Source: Chryseobacterium sp. Leaf180
Lineage (GTDB): Bacteria; Bacteroidota; Bacteroidia; Flavobacteriales; Weeksellaceae
Assembly: GCF_001424585.1 (NCBI RefSeq)
Contig: NZ_LMPJ01000001.1
Span: 526,442 to 590,441 of the forward strand
DNA length: 64,000 nt
Direction: 5' to 3'
Shown here: piece after piece, positions 26,094 to 35,324 of the stretch
Layout: each line of letters opens with the position of its first letter
How positions within the stretch are numbered: the first letter of the stretch is position 1
Position numbers and translations under genes: made by a program
Notes under the pieces: generated by a model
Database searches by the model: none
Seen by the model: only the letters and a program-made list of their open reading frames with translations
Told to the model about the DNA's origin: nothing

Positions 26094-27173
26094 TTAAATC
26101 CGAATCATTATTTTATTCTGCACCTCAATAGATTCTTCATGAATACTTTTAAAAATTTTCTCAATAAACTCCTGCGACATCCCAATTTCTGATGCTTTTG
26201 TGGTCGTATATTCTTTTATTTCCTTCCAGCGTTCAGGTTGAAAAACTGAGACATCGTTTTCTTTCTTCAGAACTCCGATCTTCTCAGAAATTTTCATTCT
26301 CTGACTCAAAAGATCAATGATCTGAAAATCAAGGTCAGAAATCAACGTTCGATGACGGCTTACAACTTCATCAAAACCTTCAAAAACATTATTTCTGATC
26401 TTTAAATCACTGATCAATTCTGCCAGAACTTCCGGCGTAATCTGCTGCGCGGCATCACTCCAAGCGACATCAGGATTTTCATGAGATTCTATAATCGCAC
26501 CTTCATATCCTAAATTTAGCGCTTCCTGTGTAATAGATGCCAAACCATACCGGTTTCCGCATATGTGTGAAGGATCAATTAGAAGTGGAATATTTGGAAA
26601 CTGACTTTTAAAATCAAGCGCAATCTGCCAGTTTGGATTATTCCGGTATTTTGTTTTTTGATACGTAGAAAAACCTCTGTGAATCGCACCAAGATTTTGA
26701 ATATTCTGTCCTAAAAGTCTTTCCAAAGCACCGATCCAAAGTGCCAAATCAGGATTGACAGGATTTTTTACAAGAACTATTTTTTCTGTGCCCTGAAGTG
26801 CATTGGCGATTTCCTGAACGGTGAAAGGATTTACCGTAGAACGGGCACCTATCCATAAAATATCAACGTCGGTATTCAGCGCAGCTTCTACGTGATGCGC
26901 ATTCGCAACTTCAGTAGCAGTTTTAAAACCATATTCATCTTTCACTTTTTTCAGCCAGTTGAGGCCGATTTCACCTACACCTTCAAAACCATTTGGCTTG
27001 GTTCGCGGCTTCCAGATTCCTGCACGGAAAATTGGTATTTCTGCACCAGATTCTTTGATTCTTTTTGCAGTCTGCAACATTTGAGATTCACTTTCTGCAC
27101 TGCATGGGCCAGCGATAATCATTGGTGCAGAAAAATCTTTTATCCACTTGTTTTCTAAATTTTCTAAATTCAT
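26094..27173 (-). CDS. Bifunctional 3-deoxy-7-phosphoheptulonate synthase/chorismate mutase
   Basis: The 359-residue protein joins two shikimate-pathway activities. Residues about 1-260 are a type I-beta DAHP synthase (IAGPCSAESESQM, GIWKPRTKP, LIDPSHICGNRYG), which condenses phosphoenolpyruvate and erythrose 4-phosphate. Residues about 270-359 are an AroQ-type chorismate mutase (LISDLDFQIIDLLSQRMKIS). The fusion usually confers feedback control through the mutase domain by chorismate or prephenate. The start at 27173 (MNLENLENKW) is chosen over an in-frame ATG at 27257, which lies just before the dnaX stop and adds unconserved residues. Confidence 0.93.
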   Translation of the reverse strand: MNLENLENKWIKDFSAPMIIAGPCSAESESQMLQTAKRIKESGAEIPIFRAGIWKPRTKPNGFEGVGEIGLNWLKKVKDEYGFKTATEVANAHHVEAALNTDVDILWIGARSTVNPFTVQEIANALQGTEKIVLVKNPVNPDLALWIGALERLLGQNIQNLGAIHRGFSTYQKTKYRNNPNWQIALDFKSQFPNIPLLIDPSHICGNRYGLASITQEALNLGYEGAIIESHENPDVAWSDAAQQITPEVLAELISDLKIRNNVFEGFDEVVSRHRTLISDLDFQIIDLLSQRMKISEKIGVLKKENDVSVFQPERWKEIKEYTTTKASEIGMSQEFIEKIFKSIHEESIEVQNKIMIRI

Positions 27174-27243
27174 CCTTATATTGATTGCGCCAAAATCCTT
27201 CACATTTGACCCTGTTATATTTTGCTTAATTTTATAATTTATT

Positions 27244-28955
27244 TTACGAAAGATCAAACTTCATTAAATCATCAAGATCTTTCAGTAAAGGATTTTTCTC
27301 CGCCAGTTTTTCAAACATTTTCTTTTTTGTCATCACCTCGATCTTCAGGTTTTCATGATCTTTCCTGTAAATAAATTTTAAAACCTGATTGCTGACTTTA
27401 TGTTTGAAATGATTAAAAAATTCCGGACTTAGCTTATCAAATTCACTCTTTGCAGAGTCTGAGGGATAAGCAATTTCTACTGTTTTCTCGTCAAGTTTTT
27501 TTAAAGTAAAAGTTTTAATGGCATTAAAAACGAAAATATCTTTCTGCTTCAGCTGTTTCAGAAAAATAACCCATTCTGTATGCAGATCGGTTTCGGTAAA
27601 ATGATGTTCGGGAAGATGATCGGATTTTTCGGCGATCGGCTCATGAACTTCCTGCTTTTCTTCTTTATTTAAAAAAGAATTTATGCTGAATCCTGACGAA
27701 ATTTTTGCCTGTGCGAGCGGTTTGCTGACTTTTTTAATCTCAGCAATTCCCAGTTCTTCAATTTTCTTTTCCGGAATAGCTTTTTGTGGCTCAGGAACTG
27801 ATAACGCTTCTGATTTCTCTGGCTTTTTTTCCGCTTTATCAATATTAATACTAAGAAACGGCGCTAAAATCAGGAATTTTTTTTTTTAGAAAAATCGTTT
27901 CCCGAAGTAAGAGAGGAAAGCTGCATTAACGCAATTTCTACCGTGAGACGCGGATTTTTAGAATTTTTATAGTTGATGTCGGCATAATTACATATCTCTA
28001 CGGCGTCTATTAAATGTTGAGCCTGCCACGATTTTGCCTGTTCTAAAAATTTTAGTTTAGTCTGTTCACCAACTTCTATAAGTTCGATTGTTGCAGGATT
28101 TTGCGCCATCATGAGATCACGGAAATGATTTCCAAGTCCTGCAATAAAAATATGCGGATCAAAACCCTTTTTTACAATATCATTAAAAGCGGAAAGAACC
28201 TGCGGAATATTATTTTCACATGCAAAATCAACAATTTTTAAATACTGATCGTAATCAAGAATATTTAAAACTTCAGCTGCTTTTGCAAGCGTAATGTTTT
28301 TTTGAGTGAAAGTAGAAAGTCGGTCAAAAATAGAAAGTGCATCTCTTAATGCGCCATCTGCTTTTTGTGCAATCAGGAAAAGCGCATCGTCTTCATATGT
28401 GATATTTTCTTTAGCAGCAATGGTTTTCAAGTGCTCCTGAATGTCTAAAATTGTGATTCGTTTAAAATCATAAATCTGGCATCGGGATAAAATCGTAGGA
28501 ATAATCTTGTGCTTTTCTGTCGTTGCTAAAATAAAAATAGCATGAGCAGGCGGTTCTTCCAATGTTTTCAAAAAAGCATTGAAAGCGGCAGAAGACAGCA
28601 TATGAACCTCGTCAATAATGTAGACTTTATACTTCCCAACCTGCGGCGCAAAGCGTACCTGATCAATCAGTTCACGAATGTCATCAACAGAATTATTGGA
28701 TGCTGCATCAAGCTCATAAATATTATAAGCAAAACCGTCCTCAGAAACAGAACCGTCTTTTTCGTTGATTTTCCTTGCTAAAATTCGGGCGCAAGTCGTT
28801 TTACCAACGCCTCGTGGACCACAAAAAAGTAATGCCTGTGCCAGCTGATTTTCAACAATTGCATGATCGAGCGTATCAGTAATATGCGACTGTCCCACGA
28901 CCGTATCAAATTGCTGCGGCCGGTATTTTCTTGCAGACACAACGAAATTTTCCAT
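27244..28955 (-). CDS. dnaX: DNA polymerase III subunit gamma/tau, reading frame broken at an A11 run
   Basis: DnaX is the clamp-loader ATPase. The frame from 28955 encodes RPQQFDTVVGQ, Walker A FCGPRGVGKT, IIDEVHML, LEEPPAHAIFILAT and sensor ILSRCQIYDF, then stops at 27870 after SKKKNS: 361 residues, a gamma-like form. Directly before the stop lies a run of 11 As (minus strand, 27887-27877). A -1 slip there continues without interruption to TAA at 27244, adding about 210 residues with a Pro/Glu/Lys-rich linker and a tau-like C-terminal domain (LHTEWVIFLKQLKQKDIF, then a DLDDLMKFDLS end). The total would be 570 residues. Either programmed slippage makes gamma plus tau, or the run length was misread. 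Confidence 0.88.
27877..27887 (-). other. Slippery A11 run in dnaX
   Basis: On the minus strand the codons read TCT AAA AAA AAA AAT TCC TGA. The 11 consecutive As sit exactly where the gamma frame ends and the tau frame begins. Similar runs drive transcriptional slippage in Thermus dnaX and ribosomal -1 frameshifting in E. coli dnaX. Confidence 0.7.
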
Positions 28956-29021
28956 ACCGCAAAAATATGAAATTTTGATGGTTAGATCAAAATTTCAGTT
29001 TGCTATATTTCTTTTAAAAAA

Positions 29022-29645
29022 TTATTTGCTGTACGCCATATCAATGACGTCTTTTATCGCCTGCTCGATTTCCGCTCTTCCCTCGTCGCTCTTTACATCA
29101 ATTCCGCAAAACTTAGTTCCGTTGTGTGACGCAAAAAGATTTAAATGATAGATTCCGGAAATCAGCAGTGCAATGATCGCTCTGTAGTTGGTCGCCTTAT
29201 CGCCAAAATGCAAATCGGTAATATGAGTAAATAAGGCCTCACCTACTTCTTCACGCTGATCGATAATTTTCTTAAGAATAGGCTTACTTTCAGAAAGCTG
29301 CCAAACGATAATCTTCTGAAGTTCTTTATTCTTTTTAAGACTCTCAAACTGGTCAACCAAAGCTATTTTTGAAAGTTCTTTTCCACCATCAGAGATATCC
29401 ACATCGATTTCTTTGCTCATCTGGCTCCAGTAATCCTGAGTTTTGATGTACTCGTCGATCAATTTTTCTGTACTTCCGAAATACTCGTAAATCAGTTTTT
29501 TATCAAATCCTGCAACGGCAGCGATCTTACTCACCATCAAGCCAGAATAACCTTTGGTTTTAATGATTTTTCCGACGGCCGCCATCAGTTTTTGCTTGGT
29601 GCGCTCTTTGTCGCGGATGGGACCCTGTACAATTTTTCTTGGCAT
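29022..29645 (-). CDS. TetR/AcrR family transcriptional regulator
   Basis: The 207-residue protein has a TetR-type helix-turn-helix near the N-terminus (GLMVSKIAAVAGFDKKLIYEYF) and a helical ligand-binding C-terminal part. It begins 1 base after the stop of the alpha-oxoamine synthase gene, so both are co-transcribed. An 18-base perfect palindrome in the promoter of that unit (30941-30958) is the obvious candidate operator, which would make this an autoregulated repressor of a lipid gene. That link is inference. Confidence 0.88.
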   Translation of the reverse strand: MPRKIVQGPIRDKERTKQKLMAAVGKIIKTKGYSGLMVSKIAAVAGFDKKLIYEYFGSTEKLIDEYIKTQDYWSQMSKEIDVDISDGGKELSKIALVDQFESLKKNKELQKIIVWQLSESKPILKKIIDQREEVGEALFTHITDLHFGDKATNYRAIIALLISGIYHLNLFASHNGTKFCGIDVKSDEGRAEIEQAIKDVIDMAYSK

Positions 29646-29646
29646 A

Positions 29647-30909
29647 TTATAGTTTTTTTTTAATATTCAAATGATTGCTAATATCTTCAAACGCGTTGAG
29701 CGTCTGATCTAAATGTTCCTTATTATGTCTCGCCGTCATGCTCATCCTGATTCTGGCATTTTTCCTCGCAACAGCTGGATATAAAATTGGATTGGTGTAA
29801 ATCCCTCTATCAATCAGCATCCTTCCAACATCACCGGTAACATGCGGATCACCAATTTTAACCGGAATTACTGCCGAACAGGTATTTCCTATATCATAAC
29901 CCAACTCTACCAGGTTTTTTGTGAAATAGTGAATGTTTTCCCAAAGTTTCTCACGCCATTCAGGTTCTTCATCAATCAAACTGATTGCTTTGATAATTCC
30001 TGCTGACGACGGTGGCGCTGTTGCAGAGAAAATCTGCTGCCTCGACTGAAATTTGATGAACGCAGCAAGTTTCTTATTAGTAATCACATATCCTCCTAGA
30101 TTTCCGAAAGTTTTGCTGAACGTTCCTGTAATGATATCGACTTTATCAAGCAGATTAGTATCTTCCAAAGTTCCACGACCTGTTTTTCCTAAAATTCCTA
30201 CACCATGTACATCATCGACCATCAGGAAAGCGTTATATTTTTTTACCAGCCTGTAAATTTCTTCAACGTGCGCTACATCGCCATCCTGCGAATACACTCC
30301 GTCGATAATTACGAGTTTCGTACGGTATTGGTTTTCTGACACTTTTAAAATCTGCTCCAGATTTTCAAGATTGTTGTGTAAGAAAGTTTTTTTATTTGTG
30401 AATGCACAACCTTCGTGAACGCTGGCGTGTACAGCCATATCCAGAATCGCAATATCTTCTTTCTGCATCAAAACCTGAAGCGATGCACTGTTAGCTGTAT
30501 AACCTGTTGTAAATGTTACCGCTTCATCAGCATCACGACCGAAAAATGAAGAAATTTTAGCTTCAAGTTCGCCATGATAATTAAAAAAACCACCGATAAG
30601 TGGCGTTGCAGCAGTTCCAGTTCCGTACTTTTCTATTCCGTCAATCGCAGCCTGTTTTACCTTAGGATGCTGTGTAAATCCTAAGTAATCACTGGATACA
30701 AAACTTACGTAATCGCGGTTTTTCCCATGAATATTCACATTGACTACAGAATTGCTTCCTGTATTATTCGGAAGTCTGTAATTCATGTGCCCGTTATCCT
30801 TCATGAAATTTAAAAATTCATAAAAAATTTCGGAACGTTCAGCGATATTCATGCCCTCAATATTTTCAAAATCCCTGAAAGTCGCCTTTGTAAAATCTTG
30901 TTTAGTCAT
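29647..30909 (-). CDS. Alpha-oxoamine synthase (serine palmitoyltransferase or cysteate acyltransferase type)
   Basis: The 420-residue PLP enzyme belongs to the AONS/KBL/SPT group, which condenses an acyl thioester with an amino acid. Motifs are SSDYLGFTQHPKVKQAA, TFTTGYTANSASL, VDDVHGVGILGKTGRGT and the PLP Lys in TGTFSKTFGNLGG. It has an extended N-terminus (about 60 residues). In Bacteroidota such enzymes make the long-chain base of sphingolipids or, with cysteate, of sulfonolipids (sulfobacin/capnine); I cannot decide between them from sequence. No biotin genes are nearby, which argues against AONS. The start at 30909 (MTKQDFTKATF) follows the -7 box by about 20 bases; 30984 is rejected. 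Confidence 0.85.
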   Translation of the reverse strand: MTKQDFTKATFRDFENIEGMNIAERSEIFYEFLNFMKDNGHMNYRLPNNTGSNSVVNVNIHGKNRDYVSFVSSDYLGFTQHPKVKQAAIDGIEKYGTGTAATPLIGGFFNYHGELEAKISSFFGRDADEAVTFTTGYTANSASLQVLMQKEDIAILDMAVHASVHEGCAFTNKKTFLHNNLENLEQILKVSENQYRTKLVIIDGVYSQDGDVAHVEEIYRLVKKYNAFLMVDDVHGVGILGKTGRGTLEDTNLLDKVDIITGTFSKTFGNLGGYVITNKKLAAFIKFQSRQQIFSATAPPSSAGIIKAISLIDEEPEWREKLWENIHYFTKNLVELGYDIGNTCSAVIPVKIGDPHVTGDVGRMLIDRGIYTNPILYPAVARKNARIRMSMTARHNKEHLDQTLNAFEDISNHLNIKKKL

Positions 30910-30928
30910 TTTTATGGTTTGGTTGGGA

Positions 30929-30936
30929 CAAATATA
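30929..30936 (-). promoter_or_regulatory. -7 element TATATTTG of the oxoamine synthase-tetR operon
   Basis: Reads TATATTTG on the minus strand, matching TAnnTTTG, 20 bases before the ATG at 30909. No TTG -33 box is clear; the palindrome at 30941-30958 occupies that spacer. Confidence 0.55.
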
Positions 30937-30940
30937 ATAT

Positions 30941-30958
30941 TTATTTCTCGAGAAATAA
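30941..30958. promoter_or_regulatory. 18-base perfect palindrome, candidate TetR operator
   Basis: TTATTTCTCGAGAAATAA is a perfect inverted repeat located between the -33 and -7 regions of the operon that encodes a TetR regulator. A dimeric repressor bound there would block polymerase. Size and symmetry fit TetR sites. Confidence 0.6.
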
Positions 30959-31217
30959 TACACCATTGCATAACATTTTATCAATAACTGTTATTAAAAA
31001 CTACACAGTATAATCTTTTGATATGCAAATCATTGGAAATAAGACAAGGTATAAAGATTATTAATATGTCTAATATATGGGAATGAATTATTGTAACATA
31101 AGTCACCAATCAACTTTCGTCTTATCATCACCTTTTATGGTATAACTTAGATTTTTTCAGTTGAAAGTAAAATAAAATACCTAATCTTTTCAATTTGTAT
31201 ATAATTAGACTAAAAGT

Positions 31218-31231
31218 TGCATACTATTTGC
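31218..31231 (+). promoter_or_regulatory. Sigma-54-like element before the crt operon (TG-N10-GC)
   Basis: TTGCATACTATTTGCAGAG has TG in place of GG at -24, then the proper N10 and GC at -12. It shares the 14-mer GCATACTATTTGCA with the promoter before the gene at 36744, immediately after this operon. An alternative reading is a housekeeping -7 with one extra base (TACTATTTG), but no -33 TTG is spaced correctly. It lies about 125 bases before the crtI start. Confidence 0.4.
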
Positions 31232-31355
31232 AGAGATGAATATGAGTACAGTCAGGTTGCAATACATTATATTTGATTATTGTAAAATGATGAGTAAAAT
31301 CTGAACAGCGATTAGAAATCGTAACTGTATTATCAATTAAATTATCAAGACTAAT

Positions 31356-32828
31356 ATGCCAAAGAGAACAGCGGTGATAGGCTCAGGATTTTCAGGAATT
31401 TCCGCTGCAGCTTATGCCGCACAAAAAGGTAACGAAGTACATATCTTTGAAAAAAACGAAACCATCGGGGGACGGGCCAGACAGTTCAAGACTGACAATG
31501 GCTACGTTTTCGATATGGGACCGAGTTGGTACTGGATGCCAGATATTATCGAATCATTTTTTAATGATTTTGGTAAGAAAGCTTCAGATTTTTATAAATT
31601 GGTTCCATTGAATCCTCAGTTTGAAATGGTGTTTTCGGATGGCGTGATGGCTATTCCCCATGAATACAGTGAAATGAAGGCTCTGTTTGAAAAAACAGAA
31701 AAGGGCGCCGGAGAAAAACTTGATGCATTTATGAAAGATGCGCAGTACAAATACGAAGTGGGAATGAAAGATTTTGTGAACAAACCATGCCATTCCTGGT
31801 TTGAATTTGTTTCACCAAAGATTGCGGTAAGTGCTTTAAAGCTTGATCTATTATCCAATTTTCACAAATTTGTACGAAAATATTTCAAAAACCCAAAGCT
31901 TATTATGCTCATGGAATTTCCGGTGATTTTTCTCGGAGCAGCGCCAAAGGATATTCCGGCATTATACAGTTTGATGAATTACGGCGGTTACAAACTCGGT
32001 ACCTGGTATCCCATCGGTGGGTTTTCAAAAATTATTGAAGGTATGAGTGAAGTTGCAAGGCAGCAAGGTGTTCAATTCCACACCAATTCGCCCGTTGAGA
32101 AAATAAATGTTAGCGGAAAAAATGCGGGAAGTTTAACCGTTAACGGCGAAAAAATAGAGTTCGATAATATTATTGCATCATCTGATTATCATCACACCGA
32201 AGAAAAGCTTCTCGATGCAGAATTTAAAAATTATGATGAAAATTACTGGAAGAAAAGAATTTTTGCTCCGTCTTGTTTAATATACTATCTTGGTTTTAAC
32301 AAAAAAATTGACGGATTAAAACATCATACTTTATTTTTTGAAAATGATCTAGATCTGCATACAGATGAGATTTACAGTGATAAAAAATGGCCGACAAAAC
32401 CTCTTTTTTATGTTTGCTGTCCTTCAAAAACAGATAATTCTGTTGCGCCGGAAGGTTGCGAAAATGTTTTCCTGCTGATGCCCGTTGCGACCGGATTGGA
32501 AGACAGTGAGGAAATTCGTGAGAAATATTTTCTGGAAATGATTGCACGACTGGAAAAACATACCGGAACGAATAATTTAACTGAGAAGCTGGATTATAAG
32601 AAAAGCTATTGTATCAAAGATTTTAAGGAAGATTACAACGCATACGAAGGCAATGCATATGGTTTGGCAAATACACTTTCTCAAACCGCCGTTTTAAAAC
32701 CAGCAATGAGAAACAAAAAGGTAAAGAATTTGTTTTATACAGGTCAGCTTACCGTTCCTGGCCCGGGAGTGCCGCCTTCTATTATATCAGGAAAGATTGC
32801 TGCTTTAGAAGCCACAAAAAATAATTAA
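31356..32828 (+). CDS. crtI: Phytoene desaturase
   Basis: CrtI converts phytoene to lycopene in four desaturations using bound FAD. The 490-residue protein has the N-terminal dinucleotide motif AVIGSGFSGISAAAYAA, then GGRARQF and FDMGPSWYWMPDI, and the C-terminal FAD-binding bacterial phytoene desaturase signature (LFYTGQLTVPGPGVPPSIIS). It is the first gene of a six-gene operon and ends 5 bases before crtB. Confidence 0.96.
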   Translation: MPKRTAVIGSGFSGISAAAYAAQKGNEVHIFEKNETIGGRARQFKTDNGYVFDMGPSWYWMPDIIESFFNDFGKKASDFYKLVPLNPQFEMVFSDGVMAIPHEYSEMKALFEKTEKGAGEKLDAFMKDAQYKYEVGMKDFVNKPCHSWFEFVSPKIAVSALKLDLLSNFHKFVRKYFKNPKLIMLMEFPVIFLGAAPKDIPALYSLMNYGGYKLGTWYPIGGFSKIIEGMSEVARQQGVQFHTNSPVEKINVSGKNAGSLTVNGEKIEFDNIIASSDYHHTEEKLLDAEFKNYDENYWKKRIFAPSCLIYYLGFNKKIDGLKHHTLFFENDLDLHTDEIYSDKKWPTKPLFYVCCPSKTDNSVAPEGCENVFLLMPVATGLEDSEEIREKYFLEMIARLEKHTGTNNLTEKLDYKKSYCIKDFKEDYNAYEGNAYGLANTLSQTAVLKPAMRNKKVKNLFYTGQLTVPGPGVPPSIISGKIAALEATKNN

Positions 32829-32833
32829 AAACT

Positions 32834-33670
32834 ATGAAAAAACTATTTGATGACCTTTCTTATAAGATCAGTAAACACACGACTCAGCAATACAGCACTA
32901 GTTTTTCATTGGGAATCTTAGCGCTTTCACCGAAAATAAGAAATTCAATTTATGCCATTTATGGTTACGTGAGATTGGCCGACGAAATCGTTGACAGTTT
33001 TCACGGATACGACAGAAAAACGCTTTTGTCTAGATTTAAGGAACAGACTTATCAGGCTTTGGAAGAAAAGATTTCTCTAAATCCTATCTTACAGTCATTT
33101 CAGGAAACTATTAATCATTATGATATTGATATTCAATTGATTAATCAGTTTCTGAAAAGTATGGAAATGGATCTTCATGACATCGATTACAATTCTGAAC
33201 TGTACAAAGAATATATTTTGGGTTCTGCGGAGGTCGTTGGTTTAATGTGTCTTCAGATTTTCGTAAACGGTGATAAAAAACAATATGAAGAGCTTAAACC
33301 TTTTGCAATGAAACTTGGCTCCGCCTTTCAGAAAGTTAATTTTCTTAGAGATATGAAAGATGATTATCAAATTTTGGGACGTTCATATTTCCCGGATGTT
33401 GATATTGCAGATTTCAGCTCATCTGTAAAATGTCAGATTGAGAAAGATATTCAACAGGAATTTATGGAAGCTTTAGAAGGAATTAAAAGACTGCCCAACA
33501 GTTCGAGATTTGGTGTTTTCTTAGCATATAAATATTACATTTCGCTGTTCAAAAAAATAAAAAAGACATCTGCCTGTAATATCATCAACAGAAGAATTAG
33601 GATTTCCAATGGCCGTAAATTCTCTTTGATGATGAGCAGTTATTTTCAGTATAAAATCTCATATTTATAG
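32834..33670 (+). CDS. crtB: Phytoene synthase
   Basis: CrtB joins two geranylgeranyl diphosphates head to head. The 278-residue squalene/phytoene synthase-type protein has both aspartate-rich sites: YGYVRLADEIVDSF near residue 50 and FLRDMKDDYQILGRSYFP near 180. Its length is normal. It sits 5 bases after crtI. Confidence 0.95.
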   Translation: MKKLFDDLSYKISKHTTQQYSTSFSLGILALSPKIRNSIYAIYGYVRLADEIVDSFHGYDRKTLLSRFKEQTYQALEEKISLNPILQSFQETINHYDIDIQLINQFLKSMEMDLHDIDYNSELYKEYILGSAEVVGLMCLQIFVNGDKKQYEELKPFAMKLGSAFQKVNFLRDMKDDYQILGRSYFPDVDIADFSSSVKCQIEKDIQQEFMEALEGIKRLPNSSRFGVFLAYKYYISLFKKIKKTSACNIINRRIRISNGRKFSLMMSSYFQYKISYL

Positions 33671-33694
33671 ATAAAATTTACTTTAAATCTTATA

Positions 33695-34159
33695 ATGAAA
33701 CATCAATTAAAGCGCGAGCAACAAATCGACTGCGACATAGAAACTGCCTGGAAATTTTTCTCGGCTCCGGAAAACCTTTCGAAAATTACGCCTAAAGACA
33801 TGAATTTTATCGTTCGTACAAAAATGAAGGACGAAGAAATCTATAAAGGAATGATCATCGATTATTATGTTTCTCCGTTATTGGGCATAAAGACCGAATG
33901 GACGACAGAAATTACCCATGTCGACCGTTTGCGAAGTTTTATCGATTTTCAAAAGAAAGGTCCTTACAAATTGTGGAATCATTTTCATGAATTTATTCCT
34001 AATGAGAAAGGCGTTTTGATAAAAGATACAGTAGACTACGAGCTTCCTCTAGGATTTTTAGGAGAGATTGCGCACTCGCTTTTTGTTAAAAATAAATTAA
34101 ACCACATTTTTGCCTACCGTTTTCAGGTTTTAGAAGAAATGTTTAACAAAAGAAAATAA
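33695..34159 (+). CDS. SRPBCC (START-like) family protein in the carotenoid operon
   Basis: The 154-residue protein has the SRPBCC/polyketide cyclase-like fold signature (IDCDIETAWKFFSAPENLSKITP, near the end HSLFVKNKLNHIFAYRF). Such proteins bind hydrophobic ligands in a deep cavity. A gene of this type often lies between crtB and crtZ in Bacteroidota carotenoid clusters, but its role is unknown; ligand carriage or shielding of a carotenoid is a guess. No signal peptide or membrane segment. Confidence 0.85.
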   Translation: MKHQLKREQQIDCDIETAWKFFSAPENLSKITPKDMNFIVRTKMKDEEIYKGMIIDYYVSPLLGIKTEWTTEITHVDRLRSFIDFQKKGPYKLWNHFHEFIPNEKGVLIKDTVDYELPLGFLGEIAHSLFVKNKLNHIFAYRFQVLEEMFNKRK

Positions 34160-34164
34160 AACTA

Positions 34165-34629
34165 ATGAATTTTTTGATTGTTGTCGCCACATTTTTTGCC
34201 ATGGAAGGCCTTACCTGGGTGATTCATAAATATGTAATGCACGGCTTCATGTGGAGTCTTCATAGAGATCATCACGATCACAGCACCGATGGACCTATTG
34301 AGTGCAATGATTATTTCTTTGCCATTTTTGCAGTTCCCGCTATCGTTCTGATGTATTTTGGAACTGTAAATAATTTCAGCCCACTTTTCTACATCTCCAT
34401 AGGAATTACGCTTTACGGAATGGCTTATTTTTTTGTTCATGATATTTTTATCCACCAGAGATTTAAACTATTAAGAGACACTAAAAATCCGTACTTACTG
34501 GCGATTCGCCGTGCACACAAGCAGCATCATAAGCACACAGGAAAAGAAGAAGGCGAATGCTTTGGCTTTCTCTGGGTGCCGGTAAAATATTTTAAAATGT
34601 ATTTTAATAAGAATAAAGCACTCAAATGA
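34165..34629 (+). CDS. crtZ: Beta-carotene hydroxylase (CrtZ type, fatty acid hydroxylase superfamily)
   Basis: CrtZ adds hydroxyl groups at C3 and C3' of beta-carotene, giving zeaxanthin. The 154-residue membrane protein has the di-iron histidine clusters HKYVMH, HRDHHDH, HDIFIH and HKQHHKH. Its stop overlaps the start of the cyclase gene by 4 bases, implying coupling. Confidence 0.94.
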   Translation: MNFLIVVATFFAMEGLTWVIHKYVMHGFMWSLHRDHHDHSTDGPIECNDYFFAIFAVPAIVLMYFGTVNNFSPLFYISIGITLYGMAYFFVHDIFIHQRFKLLRDTKNPYLLAIRRAHKQHHKHTGKEEGECFGFLWVPVKYFKMYFNKNKALK

Positions 34630-35324
34630 TGTGGCAATACACTTACCTGCTGATCAATTTTTTTACGGTCATCGTTTGCTTTCTCTTTTCATTTCACCCG
34701 AAAATAAAGTTTAACAAACATTTTAAAGCATTTTTTATGGCTTCCGCACTGGTTGCCGTTTTTTTTATTGCCTGGGATGCGTGGTTTACAGAAATCGGGG
34801 TTTGGTGGTTTAATGATAAATATCTTTTAGGCCTGCGCTTTTTCGGTTTGCCTATTGAGGAAATTTTATTTTTCATTTGCATTCCGTTTTCCTGTGTCTT
34901 TACCTATTTCTGTATCGATAAATTTTTTGATCTTAACTGGAAACCAACGCCGGAGAGAATCTTAGTCATTGTAATGATGATATTTTTCTTAATCGTCGGG
35001 TTGATTTATCATGACCGAATTTATACTTTTGTGACCATGCTTACGACTGTAGCAACACTGTTCGTAATGCATTTTATTTTAAAAGTAAGATGGATCGGGA
35101 AAGCTACAGTGATTTACTTGATTCTTTCTCCCGGATTTTTAGGCGTTAACGGAATTCTTACAGGAACCGGACTAGAATCGCCTATCGTAAATTATAATCT
35201 CAGCAATTTTATTGGAATAAGAATGTGGACAATTCCTGTGGAAGACGCAGTATATGGATTAGAATTGATCCTATGGAATCTGTTTTTCTTTAAAAAATTC
35301 AAGAAACTAGATGAGCAAAATTAA
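34626..35324 (+). CDS. Heterodimer-type lycopene cyclase, fused CrtYc-CrtYd
   Basis: The 232-residue protein has about seven membrane segments and two copies of the cyclase signature, LPIEEILFF in the first half and IPVEDAVYG in the second. These correspond to CrtYc and CrtYd, separate proteins in actinobacteria, here on one chain. It would cyclise lycopene to beta-carotene. It overlaps crtZ by 4 bases and the photolyase gene by 14 bases. Confidence 0.92.
   Translation: MMWQYTYLLINFFTVIVCFLFSFHPKIKFNKHFKAFFMASALVAVFFIAWDAWFTEIGVWWFNDKYLLGLRFFGLPIEEILFFICIPFSCVFTYFCIDKFFDLNWKPTPERILVIVMMIFFLIVGLIYHDRIYTFVTMLTTVATLFVMHFILKVRWIGKATVIYLILSPGFLGVNGILTGTGLESPIVNYNLSNFIGIRMWTIPVEDAVYGLELILWNLFFFKKFKKLDEQN

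Larger units (their letters stand above)
30910..31355. other. Intergenic region between the divergent oxoamine synthase and crt operon
   Basis: The 446-base gap carries the leftward promoter with its palindrome at the left end and the crt promoter candidate at 31218-31231. Between about 30980 and 31200 I see only AT-rich sequence without a reading frame or stable hairpin. A frame starting at 31236 is only 22 codons and is not convincing. Confidence 0.5.

Noticed and set aside
31236..31304. A 22-codon frame between the crt promoter element and crtI
   Set aside because: No similarity and no hairpin or attenuator structure to suggest a leader peptide.
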